Both the position numbers and the translations under genes were made by a program. Source: Acidocella sp. (GTDB lineage: Bacteria > Pseudomonadota > Alphaproteobacteria > Acetobacterales > Acetobacteraceae). Taken from it: DNA of 55,713 bases. Position 1 is the first letter of the stretch. Every line of letters begins with the position of its first letter. Shown in pieces: positions 31,566 to 40,964 of the stretch. The stretch is taken from assembly GCA_026224875.1 (NCBI GenBank), contig JAMFRU010000045.1:1-55713 (forward strand). The letters run 5' to 3'. The notes below the pieces were generated by a model, which was given only the letters and a program-made list of their open reading frames with translations, was not told where the DNA came from and searched no databases.

Positions 31566-34292
31566 TTAAGCCGCCTCCGCCTCCGCATCTCGCTCGCCGC
31601 TGCCGCCGCCGAACAGATAATCGATATCGTCGGCATTGAACGCCAGCCCGCCGCCTTCCTGGAAGGCGATGGAAGCCAGCTCTGCCTTACGCTGTTGCAG
31701 CTCCAGAATCCGCTCCTCAACCGTATCGGTCGCGATCAGCTTGTACACGAACACCGATTTGGTTTGCCCAATGCGATGCGCGCGGTCGGACGCCTGGGCC
31801 TCCACGGCCGGATTCCACCAGGGATCGTAATGGATCACGGTATCGGCCGAGGTCAGGTTCAACCCGCGCCCGCCGGCTTTCAGCGAGATCAGGAACAGCG
31901 GCACCTTGCCCGCCTCAAACGTCTCCACCGGCGTGGCGCGGTCGCGCGTATCGCCGCGCAATTCCACGAACGGTATGCCGATCTCATTCAAACGCGGCTT
32001 GATGAGATCAAGCATCGAGGTGAATTGCGAGAACACGAGAATGCGCCGGCCTTCGGGGATCAGCTCGGCGACCATCTCCATCAGATCATCGAGTTTCGCG
32101 GAGCTTTCGGTGCCGCGCGCATTGCCCAGACGCACCAGCCGCGGATCGCAGCAGGCCTGGCGCAGTTTCAGCAGCGCATCAAGCACGATGACGCGGCTTT
32201 GCGCCAGAGTGCGCTCGGCCATCTGCTCGCGCACGGTCTCGTACAACGTGCCGCGAATGGTCTCGTATAATTCGCGCTGGTCGGGCGCCAAGGTGATGCG
32301 GCGCAAAATCGTATGTTTCGGCGGCAGTTCGGTTGCCACCTCGGATTTGGTCCGGCGCAGAATGAAAGGGGCGATGCGCTGCACCAGCTGGGCGCGGCAT
32401 TCGGGGTCGCCGTTCTTCTCAATCGGCGTGCGGAAGCGCTTGGTGAAACCGCGCCTATCACCCAGCAGTCCCGGCATCAAAAACGCAAATTGCGACCACA
32501 ACTCATCCAGATTATTCTCGATCGGCGTGCCCGAGAGGCAGATTTTATTGGTGGTCTTCAGCTGGCACACCGCGCGCGTCGCCCGCGCCTCTGGGCTCTT
32601 GATGGCCTGCGCCTCATCCAGCACCACGATATGCCAGGGCAGATGCTTCATAATCTCGATATCGCGGGTCAGCACCGTATAGGTGGTGATGACGACCTGC
32701 ACGTCTTCCAGCCGGTCGCGTTTTTCGTGCCGCTCCAGCCCGTGCAGCACCACCACGCTTAAATGCGGGGCGAATTTAATCAACTCGGCGGTCCAGTTGG
32801 CAACGAGCGAGGTTGGCACCACGATCAGCGCGGGTGCTGTCAGCCGGCCTTCGGCATGTTCCACGCAAATATTCGCGATGGTCTGCGCGGTTTTGCCCAG
32901 GCCCATGTCGTCGGCCAGGAACCCGCCGAGACCGTGGCTTGCGAGATGCTGCAGCCAGTCCACGCCCTGCTGCTGATAAGGACGTAAGCTACCCTTGAAT
33001 TCTTCCGGCACTTCCACCGGGATAATATCCGGCTCGCCACGAAACCGCTCGACATAGGCTTCGATATCCGCCGCATTGGCCCAGGAGGTGGTAAGCACAT
33101 CCTCCAGCTCCAGCACCGTGGCGGCCGCACCCATGGGGAGAATCAGCGCTTTTTCGGCGGTACGCCCGGCGGCTTCGATGAGGTCGCCCATCACCGCCAG
33201 CAGGCGTTTTATGCGTTCGGCTGGGAGTTTGATGACGCGGCCGTCTTCGAGCGAGGTGATGATCTCGCCTTCAACAATCTGCGCCGCCTCAATCCCGCCG
33301 CGCGCCAGCAAATGTTCCAGAATGGGCAGCAGCGGGTGGCGCTCGCCGTCGATCTCGATGCCGAATTCCAGGCTGAACGTGCCCTTGTCGCCATCCTCGA
33401 CCGTAACGTCGATATTGCCGACATTCTCGGCCAGCTGCGGGCCGAAATTCGCGTCGATATGGTTCTGCCAGCCGAGCGCGGTCAGCTCCGGGATACGCAC
33501 GGCAACGAAATGATGCCACCTTGCGGCGGCTTCCTGGCCGCGGAAGGTGAGCACACGCTGGCCACGCGCGGATTTGCCGTCGGCCACGCGCATCTGCACG
33601 AAACCATCCGGGCGCAGCAGGTCCAAAGCCAGGACCTCGGCCGCAACGTCGCGGCGGATATAGGCGATCTGCCCGGCCGAGCGCACGCGCACAAATGGGT
33701 TCTCATCGGCGCCATCAACGCGTACGCCGCCGTAATCGTAATCCAAAGTCAGCACGTCGATCATGCGCTGGCGGTTGTGCTCATCGGGCCCATGCACGCG
33801 GCGCAAATGCAGCACCGGAATCATCGTGCGTTCCAGCACCGTGGCGCCGGCCTCCGGCGCATCCTCCGGCGCGGGGGAAAGTATGGCAGCCGGGCGCGGG
33901 CGGCGGCCGGTGGCGCGAATGCGCTGCGGCGGCGGCGGGCCTGGCGGGCGGTCGCGCGCCGGGATGATCGTATCGATCATGCTTTTCGGCTCGGGCTTGC
34001 GCAGTTCCGGGAATTTGGCGAGGGCGGCCAGAGCGGTTGCCGCCAGATGCCGGCAGCCACGCTCGCCGCAGCTGCATTCGCGCTCGGCAAAGGAGATACG
34101 GCTGCCCTTCTGCTCAGGGGTGATCGAGCAGGAACGGCGGGTGCCGTCCATATCCTCAATCGCGCCTTCGATGGTATCGCCCTGCAGCGACACATCTTTC
34201 ACGAAGCCCAATGCCATGACGCTCTGCGCGCGGCGCATTACCGTCGCGTCAAAAATCCGGTCAAAATCCTCGGCGGAAAACGGCACCGGCAT
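31566..34292 (-). CDS. SWIM zinc-finger SNF2-family DEAD-like helicase
   Basis: 908 residues. N-terminal SWIM finger (ECSCGERGCRHL, about 70-82), Pro/Arg-rich linker (about 115-150), then a regulatory region, then SNF2 helicase: GGFLADDMGLGKTAQT (about 458-473, Walker A Lys about 469), IVVLDEAQAIKSPEA (DEAQ, about 558), SGTPIENNLDELW, FSQFTSMLDLI, and VEAQASDRAHRIGQ (motif VI, about 838). Proteins of this Swi2/Snf2 type act on chromatin-free bacterial DNA or with RNA polymerase (RapA-like), role unproven. The stop is immediately followed, in frame, by the sulfotransferase start. Confidence 0.9.
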   Translation of the reverse strand: MPVPFSAEDFDRIFDATVMRRAQSVMALGFVKDVSLQGDTIEGAIEDMDGTRRSCSITPEQKGSRISFAERECSCGERGCRHLAATALAALAKFPELRKPEPKSMIDTIIPARDRPPGPPPPQRIRATGRRPRPAAILSPAPEDAPEAGATVLERTMIPVLHLRRVHGPDEHNRQRMIDVLTLDYDYGGVRVDGADENPFVRVRSAGQIAYIRRDVAAEVLALDLLRPDGFVQMRVADGKSARGQRVLTFRGQEAAARWHHFVAVRIPELTALGWQNHIDANFGPQLAENVGNIDVTVEDGDKGTFSLEFGIEIDGERHPLLPILEHLLARGGIEAAQIVEGEIITSLEDGRVIKLPAERIKRLLAVMGDLIEAAGRTAEKALILPMGAAATVLELEDVLTTSWANAADIEAYVERFRGEPDIIPVEVPEEFKGSLRPYQQQGVDWLQHLASHGLGGFLADDMGLGKTAQTIANICVEHAEGRLTAPALIVVPTSLVANWTAELIKFAPHLSVVVLHGLERHEKRDRLEDVQVVITTYTVLTRDIEIMKHLPWHIVVLDEAQAIKSPEARATRAVCQLKTTNKICLSGTPIENNLDELWSQFAFLMPGLLGDRRGFTKRFRTPIEKNGDPECRAQLVQRIAPFILRRTKSEVATELPPKHTILRRITLAPDQRELYETIRGTLYETVREQMAERTLAQSRVIVLDALLKLRQACCDPRLVRLGNARGTESSAKLDDLMEMVAELIPEGRRILVFSQFTSMLDLIKPRLNEIGIPFVELRGDTRDRATPVETFEAGKVPLFLISLKAGGRGLNLTSADTVIHYDPWWNPAVEAQASDRAHRIGQTKSVFVYKLIATDTVEERILELQQRKAELASIAFQEGGGLAFNADDIDYLFGGGSGERDAEAEAA

Positions 34293-34431
34293 AGGCTATA
34301 CTTCGCTCCAACAATTTTAACCCGGGCCGGGCCCGCAAAAACGCCCCGGAAGACGGGGCCAACGGGTGTAATACCCTATTCGCCACAAAAGGCGAGAGGG
34401 AATCCATGATTTTTCGCCTACGTTATGGCTG

Positions 34432-34740
34432 CTATGGCGGCGCGCCGAGGGCAACGACTTTCATCACAACGCCCTGGAGGCGGCCGGGCCGCGAATCACT
34501 TGGCCCTAGGCCCATCCATTCAGCTTCCACATATGTCAGGTATGCTATCAATTCGCTCTGAAGCTTCTTCTCGGGCGACTTCATCAAAACCACTATACCA
34601 TTGACATAGCTATCGTATTCATCATCAACGCCGCTCGGATCCGCTACGCCAAGAGGGTCCCATTCTGAGTTCAAGAGCTCGCGCAGCTCCCAATGCCATT
34701 GCGTCCAGCCGCTCCTGTCGTGGTTAGAAAGAGGATACAT
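34432..34740 (-). CDS. Small conserved hypothetical protein, DUF1871-like
   Basis: 102 residues. The segment LLNSEWDPLGV followed by DEYDSYVNGIVVL and a late Glu-x-x-Met-Gly-Leu resembles small bacterial proteins with the WDPIGV..DEYDSY pattern, some of which occur as immunity-type or stress genes. No partner toxin is visible nearby. Lower GC than its neighbours. Five bases separate it from the nadE stop upstream, but no ribosome-binding site is evident, so translation may be coupled. Family name is a suggestion. Confidence 0.55.
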   Translation of the reverse strand: MYPLSNHDRSGWTQWHWELRELLNSEWDPLGVADPSGVDDEYDSYVNGIVVLMKSPEKKLQSELIAYLTYVEAEWMGLGPSDSRPGRLQGVVMKVVALGAPP

Positions 34741-34745
34741 GGCAG

Positions 34746-36410
34746 CTATTTCAACAGCGCCGTGAACCCGTTGGTCAGCGGGTAGCGCCGGTCGCGTCCA
34801 AAGGCACGGGAGGTGATTTTTACCCCCGGCGGGGCCTGGCGGCGTTTATATTCCGCGCGGTCCAGCAGTTTTTGCACGCGCACTACCGTGGCGCGATCAA
34901 ACCCCTCGGCCACGATCTCGTCGGGGGATTTCTCGCCCTCGATGAGATGGGCCAGGATGGCGTCCAGTATCTCATACGGGGGGAGACTGTCCTGGTCCGT
35001 CTGATTGGGGCGCAGTTCCGCGCTGGGCGGCTTGGTGATGACGCGCCGGGGCATGGCCGGGCCTGGCACGGTAAGCGCACCCGCCGGGTGGTTGGCGTTG
35101 CGCCATTTGCATAGGGCGAACACCGTCATTTTGTAGATGTCTTTCAGCACCGAATACCCGCCGCACATGTCGCCATACAGCGTGGCGTAGCCCACCGACA
35201 TCTCGGATTTATTGCCGGTGGTGAGCAGCATGGGCCCGAATTTGTTGGAGAGCGCCATGAGGATGAGGCCGCGCGAACGGGACTGGATGTTTTCTTCCGT
35301 TGTATCGGGCTGGCTCTCGGCAAAAGCCGGGCCGAGGGCTGCCTCAAACGCCGCCATGGCGCCGGAGATGGGGATGGTTTCGTAAGGGATACGCAGCATA
35401 TCCGCGCAGGCGGCGGCATCTTCCAGGGATTCGGTGGAGGTGTAGGGGCTGGGCAGCATTACCGCGCGCACACGCTCTGGCCCCAGGGCGTCGGCTGCCA
35501 CAGCGGCGGAAATGGCGGAATCGATGCCGCCGGAGAGGCCCAGTACCACGCCGGGAAAGCCGTTTTTGTTTACGTAATCGCGCAGGCCCCACATCATCGC
35601 CTGGTAGATCAGTTCCAGCCGGTCCGGCTCGGGGGACAAGGGTTGGGGCGTGCAGACCAGGCCCTTTTCCGTCCGGGTCCACGTCGTCAGGGTCACGGAT
35701 TCGGCAAAATACGGCATCTGCACGGCCAGTGACCGGTCAGCATTGAGGATGAAGGAGGCGCCGTCGAAGACGATTTCATCCTGGCCGCAGACCATGGCGG
35801 CGAACACGTAAGGCAGGCCGGTTTCCACCACGCGCTCCACGGCCAAGGTCACGCGGCGGGTCTGCTTGCCGTCCTCGAACGGGGAGCCGTTGATCGAGAG
35901 CAGCATTTCCGCACCCGTCTCGGCCAGGGTTTCGGAGACGGTGGGCATCCACCAATCCTCGCAGATCATCAAGCCCAGGCGGAAGCCGCGAAACACGATG
36001 GGGCCGGGGCACGGGCCGGAATTAAAAACGCGTTTTTCGTCGAACACGCCGTAATTGGGGAGTTCCACCTTGGCCCGGCGGGCGGCGATTTTGCCGCCTT
36101 CGAGCAGGAAGGCGGCGTTGTAGAGGTTGGCGCCGTCGCGCCAGGGGGTGCCGATGATCAGGCCGGGGCCGCCGTCTGCGGTGTCTTGCGCCAGAGCTTC
36201 GGCGGCGGCTTCGCAGGCGGCGACGAAGGCTGGTTTCAGCACCAGGTCTTCGGGCGGGTAGCCCGAGATGGAGAGTTCCGGGGTGACCACGAGGTCCGCG
36301 CCCAGCCGCGCACCTTCAGCCCGCGCGGCGCGGATGGCGGCAACGTTTTTGTCGATGGCGCCGAGATGCAGGTTGATCTGGGCGATGGCAATGCGGAGGA
36401 TGTCAGTCAT
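34746..36410 (-). CDS. nadE: Glutamine-dependent NAD+ synthetase
   Basis: 554 residues from ATG at 36410. The N-terminal nitrilase-type glutaminase domain (about 1-260) contains LVVTPELSISGYPPEDL (Glu), AKVELPNYGVFDEKRVF (Lys) and LMICEDWWMP (Cys). The C-terminal synthetase domain has GLSGGIDSAISAAVAADALG (about 290, PP-loop), NKSEMSVGYATLYGDMCGGYSVLKD and TKPPSAELRPNQTDQDSLPPYE. It amidates deamido-NAD with ammonia from glutamine. Near pncB; the two with the membrane protein appear linked. Confidence 0.95.
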   Translation of the reverse strand: MTDILRIAIAQINLHLGAIDKNVAAIRAARAEGARLGADLVVTPELSISGYPPEDLVLKPAFVAACEAAAEALAQDTADGGPGLIIGTPWRDGANLYNAAFLLEGGKIAARRAKVELPNYGVFDEKRVFNSGPCPGPIVFRGFRLGLMICEDWWMPTVSETLAETGAEMLLSINGSPFEDGKQTRRVTLAVERVVETGLPYVFAAMVCGQDEIVFDGASFILNADRSLAVQMPYFAESVTLTTWTRTEKGLVCTPQPLSPEPDRLELIYQAMMWGLRDYVNKNGFPGVVLGLSGGIDSAISAAVAADALGPERVRAVMLPSPYTSTESLEDAAACADMLRIPYETIPISGAMAAFEAALGPAFAESQPDTTEENIQSRSRGLILMALSNKFGPMLLTTGNKSEMSVGYATLYGDMCGGYSVLKDIYKMTVFALCKWRNANHPAGALTVPGPAMPRRVITKPPSAELRPNQTDQDSLPPYEILDAILAHLIEGEKSPDEIVAEGFDRATVVRVQKLLDRAEYKRRQAPPGVKITSRAFGRDRRYPLTNGFTALLK

Positions 36411-36813
36411 TCTGTTTATCTTTGAGCCAAAGATTTGCGCTGGGCGCAAACAGCAGCCCCGCGGAGAGGATGGAGGCTACGGCGAGGGCCAGCACTTCGG
36501 GGTTGAAGATGCTTCGCGACACGGCATTTTCGGCAAGGCCCATCAGTACCTGAACTACAAATATGTAGCGCGCCCAGCCAACGCCTGACCAGATGAGGCC
36601 TGCGACGGGGATGAGGAGCACGGCGTTGAGAAGCAACTGCAGGGCGGCGAAGACGGACGCCACGAGCCTGTAAGGGGCCGCCGGACCTGGCGGGCCGGGG
36701 TAGAGGGACCAGCCGACGTCCTTTGGCGAAAACACCAGCGGGATGACAGCGACGGCGGCCATCAGCAGCAGGGCGATGATGATGGCCGGCGGCCGGCGTA
36801 TGTTATTGCGCAT
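36403..36813 (-). CDS. Small integral membrane protein, function unknown
   Basis: About 136 residues from ATG at 36813. Four hydrophobic helices: IIIALLLMAAVAVIPLVF, LVASVFAALQLLLNAVLLIPVAGLIW, ARYIFVVQVLMGL and VLALAVASILSAGLLFAP. No family motif was recognised. Its end overlaps the nadE start by 8 bases. The short stretch between it and pncB holds a hairpin repeat (36828-36847). It may have a role in the NAD pathway only by position. Confidence 0.7.
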   Translation of the reverse strand: MRNNIRRPPAIIIALLLMAAVAVIPLVFSPKDVGWSLYPGPPGPAAPYRLVASVFAALQLLLNAVLLIPVAGLIWSGVGWARYIFVVQVLMGLAENAVSRSIFNPEVLALAVASILSAGLLFAPSANLWLKDKQND

Positions 36814-36827
36814 TTGTGCTGGCGTGG

Positions 36828-36847
36828 ATGCCCGCTTTCGCGGGCAT
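36828..36847. repeat. Hairpin repeat copy (atgcccgc-tttc-gcgggcat)
   Basis: atgcccgc (36828-36835) and gcgggcat (36840-36847) pair exactly around tttc, followed by gacggtgg. It belongs to the same family as the loops at 2273-2303 and 54154-54183. A second inverted pair, gggctc .. gagccc, follows at 36861-36895. Confidence 0.75.
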
Positions 36848-36902
36848 GACGGTGGAGAGAGGGCTCCGGCCCCGGCGGGTTGCAGGGCAGAGCCCTGGAA
36901 TT

Positions 36903-38048
36903 TTAACTTTCTCTTGCATTGCGCAGCAAAAATTCGCGCCCGACTTTCACCATCGGCTTGCCATTGTAAGCGATGATATCGGCCGTGGCGTAGGTTTCGC
37001 TCCAGCTTTCGGGGATGAAGCTGCCTGTTCCCACCACGTCGATGGGGGCTTTGGCATCCGCCATCACGGAGCATTTTTCCACGCCGAAGCCGGAGGATGC
37101 GACGATGCGGACGGCGGGGAAGCCGGCTTCGTCCAGGGCTTCGCGCATGCGCCAGATGGCGGCAGCCGATACGCCGGTGCCGATGAGGTAGCGCAGTTCG
37201 GCCTGGCTGCGGTAGCGGCGGAGCGCGCCTGGTACGCGGCGTTCCATTACGGCGTAGCTTTCCTGCGGGTCGAGGCCTTCGAGGAAGCGTCCGCCATGGG
37301 TATCGAGCCGCACGGCCAAACGCCCGGCTTGCGCCATTTCCCGAAAATGGTTGCAGACTTCCAAAGCGTCCGTCACCTCGCGGCCGAAATAATCCACCAG
37401 CACGGTGAGGTCGTCATGCGGGAAGCGTTCCACGAACATTTCGGCGGCACGGAGCGTGGAGCCGGCGTAGCCGATGAGGGCGTGCGGCATGGTGCCGTAG
37501 CCTACGGGCGCTCCGAAATAATGCGCGGTCCAGTCGTTGGCATTGCCAACGAAACCTTTCGCGCCCTCTTTCTGCGCGGCGCGAGACCCTACAGCGGCGG
37601 CATACGCCATGATCTCCTGCATTTCCGCCCCGGCGCAATGGCGAGCGTCCATGGCGAGAAAGGCTGCTTTGGGCAAAGCCGCGCACATCTGGAAGGCGTT
37701 ATGCGCCGCAACGCAAGCCGCACCGATTTTCTGCAAAGCCAAAGTTTCGAGGTCCGCCAGTGCCGCGAAGGAGCCGGTGACGTAAACCAGCGGCTCGCCC
37801 GCCCCCACCCAATCGCCTTCTGGGTGCAGCAGCTCGATATCAAATTTTTGCCCACGCTCGCGCGCCACGGCCTCCATCCATTCCAGCATCAGCGCCGGGG
37901 CGGAAACCACCGGGCGGCGCAGGAAGATGGCGTAGGTGACCCGCGCATCGCCGAATTTTTCGACGATGGCGCGGGTGCGATTGAAATACGTATCCGTGCG
38001 GGCGGCGATATCTGCATCGCCGAGCGGCCCAAGCAGCGAAGACGTCAC
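36903..38048 (-). CDS. pncB: Nicotinate phosphoribosyltransferase
   Basis: 381 residues from a GTG at 38048. Characteristic pieces: [90 protein letters not shown] and [14 protein letters not shown], with [13 protein letters not shown] and [11 protein letters not shown] at the end. It makes nicotinate mononucleotide from nicotinate and PRPP, feeding NadD and the nadE product. Start overlaps the DAHP synthase stop by 4 bases (GTGA). Confidence 0.93.
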   Translation of the reverse strand: MTSSLLGPLGDADIAARTDTYFNRTRAIVEKFGDARVTYAIFLRRPVVSAPALMLEWMEAVARERGQKFDIELLHPEGDWVGAGEPLVYVTGSFAALADLETLALQKIGAACVAAHNAFQMCAALPKAAFLAMDARHCAGAEMQEIMAYAAAVGSRAAQKEGAKGFVGNANDWTAHYFGAPVGYGTMPHALIGYAGSTLRAAEMFVERFPHDDLTVLVDYFGREVTDALEVCNHFREMAQAGRLAVRLDTHGGRFLEGLDPQESYAVMERRVPGALRRYRSQAELRYLIGTGVSAAAIWRMREALDEAGFPAVRIVASSGFGVEKCSVMADAKAPIDVVGTGSFIPESWSETYATADIIAYNGKPMVKVGREFLLRNARES

Positions 38049-39436
38049 GCGCCGGCCCGGCTGAAGCGGCGCGATTTCAGCTCTTCGGCCAAATAAAACG
38101 CCACCTCCAGCGACTGCTCGGCATTCAGCCGCGGGTCGCAGAAGGTCTCGTAGCGGGCGCCCAGATCATCTTCGGACAGGCCGCGCGCGCCACCGACGCA
38201 TTCGGTCACATTCTGCCCGGTCATCTCCAGATGCGCGCCGCCGGCGATGGTGCCCTCGGCCTCATGCGCATCGAAAAACCCGCGCAGCTCGGCCACGATA
38301 TCGTCGAACCGCCGGGTTTTAATCTTGGCGGCGGTGGTGATGCCGTTGCCATGCATGGCATCGCACAGCCACACCGGGGTGCGGCCCGAGCGTTTTACCG
38401 CGCGCAACAAAGGCGGCAGCTTTTCCGCCACTTTGCCGGCACCCATGCGGGCGATCAGCGTCAGCCGGCCAGGTTCGTTCTCGGGGTCCAGCCGGTCCAT
38501 GAGGCGCAGCAGATCGTCCGCCTCCATCGTGGGGCCGACCTTCATGCCGATCGGGTTTTTAATCCCGCGCATGAACTCCACATGCGCGCCATCGAGCTGG
38601 CGGGTACGGTCGCCGATCCACAGAAAATGCGCCGAGCAGGCATAATAATCGCCGGAGGTGGAATCCTCGCGGGTCAGCGCCTGCTCATAGGGCAGCAGCA
38701 GCGCCTCGTGGCTGGTGTAAAACTCGGTCTCGCGGATTTGCGGCGTGGCGGCACTGGTCAGGCCGCAGGCGGCCATGAAGCGCAAGGTCTCGTCGATGCG
38801 CACGGACAGATCCTGGTAGCGCGCCGCGAGCGGCGAGTTTTTAACAAAATCAAGGTTCCAGCGGTGTACCTCATGCAGATCGGCATAGCCGCCGGTGGCA
38901 AAGGCGCGCAGCAGGTTCAGCGTTCCGGCGGACTGGAAATAGGCGAATTCCATGCGGTTGGGGTCGGGCAGGCGCGAATCCGCCGAGAATTCCGGCCCGT
39001 TGATGATGTCGCCGCGATAGCTGGGCAGAGTTTCACCACCGATGGTCTCGTTATCCGAGGAGCGCGGCTTGGCGAACTGGCCCGCCATGCGGCCGAGTTT
39101 GACCACCGGCAGCGCGCCGCCATAGGTCAGCACCACCGCCATCTGCAGCAGCACACGGAACGTGTCGCGAATGACGTTGGCGGTGAAATCGCCAAAGCTT
39201 TCGGCGCAGTCCCCGCCCTGCAGCACAAACGCCTCGCCTTTGGAGGCACGGGCCAGCTGCGCCTTCAGATTCCGCGCCTCGCCGGCGAACACCAGCGGGG
39301 GGAATCGGGTCAGCCTGGCTTCCATGGCGGCCAGCCTGTCCAGATCGGGATAGCTCGGCACTTGCCTTATGGGGCAGTTGCGCCAGCTTTCGGGGGTCCA
39401 GCCATTACTCAGTGCGGCTGGGATGATCGTATCCAT
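38045..39436 (-). CDS. aroG: 3-deoxy-7-phosphoheptulonate synthase, class II
   Basis: 463 residues from ATG at 39436, preceded by CGGAGAG. It is a plant-type (class II) DAHP synthase: [33 protein letters not shown] (about 55-87), [61 protein letters not shown] and [10 protein letters not shown] with ARMGAG. It starts the shikimate pathway by joining PEP and erythrose 4-phosphate. It overlaps pncB by 4 bases. Confidence 0.95.
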   Translation of the reverse strand: MDTIIPAALSNGWTPESWRNCPIRQVPSYPDLDRLAAMEARLTRFPPLVFAGEARNLKAQLARASKGEAFVLQGGDCAESFGDFTANVIRDTFRVLLQMAVVLTYGGALPVVKLGRMAGQFAKPRSSDNETIGGETLPSYRGDIINGPEFSADSRLPDPNRMEFAYFQSAGTLNLLRAFATGGYADLHEVHRWNLDFVKNSPLAARYQDLSVRIDETLRFMAACGLTSAATPQIRETEFYTSHEALLLPYEQALTREDSTSGDYYACSAHFLWIGDRTRQLDGAHVEFMRGIKNPIGMKVGPTMEADDLLRLMDRLDPENEPGRLTLIARMGAGKVAEKLPPLLRAVKRSGRTPVWLCDAMHGNGITTAAKIKTRRFDDIVAELRGFFDAHEAEGTIAGGAHLEMTGQNVTECVGGARGLSEDDLGARYETFCDPRLNAEQSLEVAFYLAEELKSRRFSRAGA

Positions 39437-39448
39437 GGTCTCTCCGTC

Positions 39449-39494
39449 GTGCAAAGCACGCCTCCAGCGCGGTGCGAAACACGCCTCTGGCGCG
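39449..39494. repeat. 23-bp tandem repeat in the aroG leader
   Basis: 39449-39471 (gtgcaaagcacgcctccagc..) is repeated with four changes at 39472-39494. The second copy matches, in reverse complement, the motif ccagaggcgtgcttcgcac at 2381-2399, with a single base changed. A ggcgtgct follows at 39503-39510. Lies between the aroG start and its upstream neighbour gor. Confidence 0.78.
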
Positions 39495-39557
39495 CCAAAG
39501 GCGTGCTATCGGGCCCTTATACTCAACAAATCTAGGCTAAAGCTACATAGGCCTATG

Positions 39558-40925
39558 CTAAACGGGGCCAATACCCGGCCCGGCAACCCTGGTCTGTGTC
39601 CGCAACGTCACGAACTCCTCCGCCGCGGTGGGGTGGATGCCGATGGTGCGGTCGAAATCGGCTTTGGTGGCCCCGGCGGTGATGGCAACGGCGATGCCCT
39701 GCATCATTTCCGGCGCGTCCTCGCCCAGAATATGCGCGCCCAAAACCTTATCGGTCGCCTCATCCACCACCAGCTTCATCACGGTTTTGCGCACCCGGCC
39801 GGTGAGGTTATGGCGCATGGGCGTGAATTTGCTGACGAAGATTTTGACCTTTCCATTCTTGGCGGCTTCCGCCTCGGTCAGCCCAACGGTGGCGATGGGT
39901 GGGATAGAGAACACGGCAGTCGGCACGTTGTTGAGGTTCACGCCGCGCGGGCGGTTGCCGAACAGAGTGTCCGCCAGCGCATGGCCCTCGGCGGTGGCAA
40001 CGGGGGTGAGGTTGAGCCGGTCCGTCACGTCGCCCAGGGCAAAAATATGCGGCACGGAGGTGGCGAAACGCTCGTCCACCAGCACTTCACCCTTCTCGCC
40101 AAGTTTCACCCCGGCGGCCTCCAGCCCCAGACCTTTGGTATTGGCGGCGCGGCCGGTGGCGAAGAACACCAGATCGACATCCAGCATGGTGCTGTCGCTC
40201 AACGCGATGCATTTGCCCGTTTCCGTCAGGCTGATCGATGTGGGCACCACGTCCGGATGCAGCACGATCCCGTTCGCCGTCAGCGCCTCGGCAAGTCCGG
40301 TGCGCATATCCTCGTCAAACCCGCGCAAGGGCAGCGGCTGGCGGTAGATGAGATGCGTCTCCGCCCCCAGCCCGGCAAAAATCCCGGCAAACTCCACGCC
40401 GATATAGCCGCCGCCGATGATCGCGACGCGTTTGGGCATCTCGGGCAGATAGAACGCGTCATCGGAGATGATCGCATTCTCGGCACCGGGAATGCTTAAG
40501 CCCGTCGGATATCCGCCGGTGGCGATAACAATGCGCTCGGCGGTGACGCGCTCGCCGCCGACATCGAGCGTATGCGCATCGATGAATTTTGCCCGCGCAT
40601 CAAAAATCTTAGCACCTGCCTGATCCAGCAAGCGGCGATAGATGGCGTTGAGCCGGGAAATCTCTTTATCCTTGGCGGCGATCAAAGCGGACCAGTCATG
40701 CGCGCCGGGGGACGCACCCCAGCCGAAGCCGCGCGCATCCTCTACGGTGGAACCATATTCCGCCGCCATCACCAGGAACTTCTTCGGCACGCAGCCAATG
40801 TTCACGCAGGTGCCGCCCCAGAACCTATCCTCCGCCACACCCACGCGCGCGCCGTGCCCGGCCGCAATCCGCCCGCAGCGTACACCGGCAGAGCCGCCGC
40901 CAATCACAAACAGATCGAAATCCAT
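39558..40925 (-). CDS. gor: Glutathione-disulfide reductase
   Basis: 455 residues. FAD loop VIGGGSAGVRCGRIAAGHGARV (8-29), redox pair in GGTCVNIGCVPKK (C40, C45), NADPH loop IIGGGYIGVEFAGIFAGLG (about 170-190), FATGR, and the C-terminal HPTAAEEFVTLR with the proton-donor His-Glu. The residues after the second Gly-loop (YRQPLPLRGFDEDM) match the Arg-rich NADPH site of glutathione reductases. It regenerates GSH made by gshB. ATG at 40925 is well placed. Single gene 121 bases upstream of aroG on the same strand. Confidence 0.93.
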   Translation of the reverse strand: MDFDLFVIGGGSAGVRCGRIAAGHGARVGVAEDRFWGGTCVNIGCVPKKFLVMAAEYGSTVEDARGFGWGASPGAHDWSALIAAKDKEISRLNAIYRRLLDQAGAKIFDARAKFIDAHTLDVGGERVTAERIVIATGGYPTGLSIPGAENAIISDDAFYLPEMPKRVAIIGGGYIGVEFAGIFAGLGAETHLIYRQPLPLRGFDEDMRTGLAEALTANGIVLHPDVVPTSISLTETGKCIALSDSTMLDVDLVFFATGRAANTKGLGLEAAGVKLGEKGEVLVDERFATSVPHIFALGDVTDRLNLTPVATAEGHALADTLFGNRPRGVNLNNVPTAVFSIPPIATVGLTEAEAAKNGKVKIFVSKFTPMRHNLTGRVRKTVMKLVVDEATDKVLGAHILGEDAPEMMQGIAVAITAGATKADFDRTIGIHPTAAEEFVTLRTQTRVAGPGIGPV

Positions 40926-40964
40926 ATTTCCGCTCCTACCCCTGCTTCAAGCGGGCTTCAGGGG

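Noticed and set aside
33312-34409. Long plus-strand ORF opposite the SNF2 helicase
   Set aside because: Antisense shadow with Ala/Arg/His bias and no domain; the helicase reads in full on the other strand.
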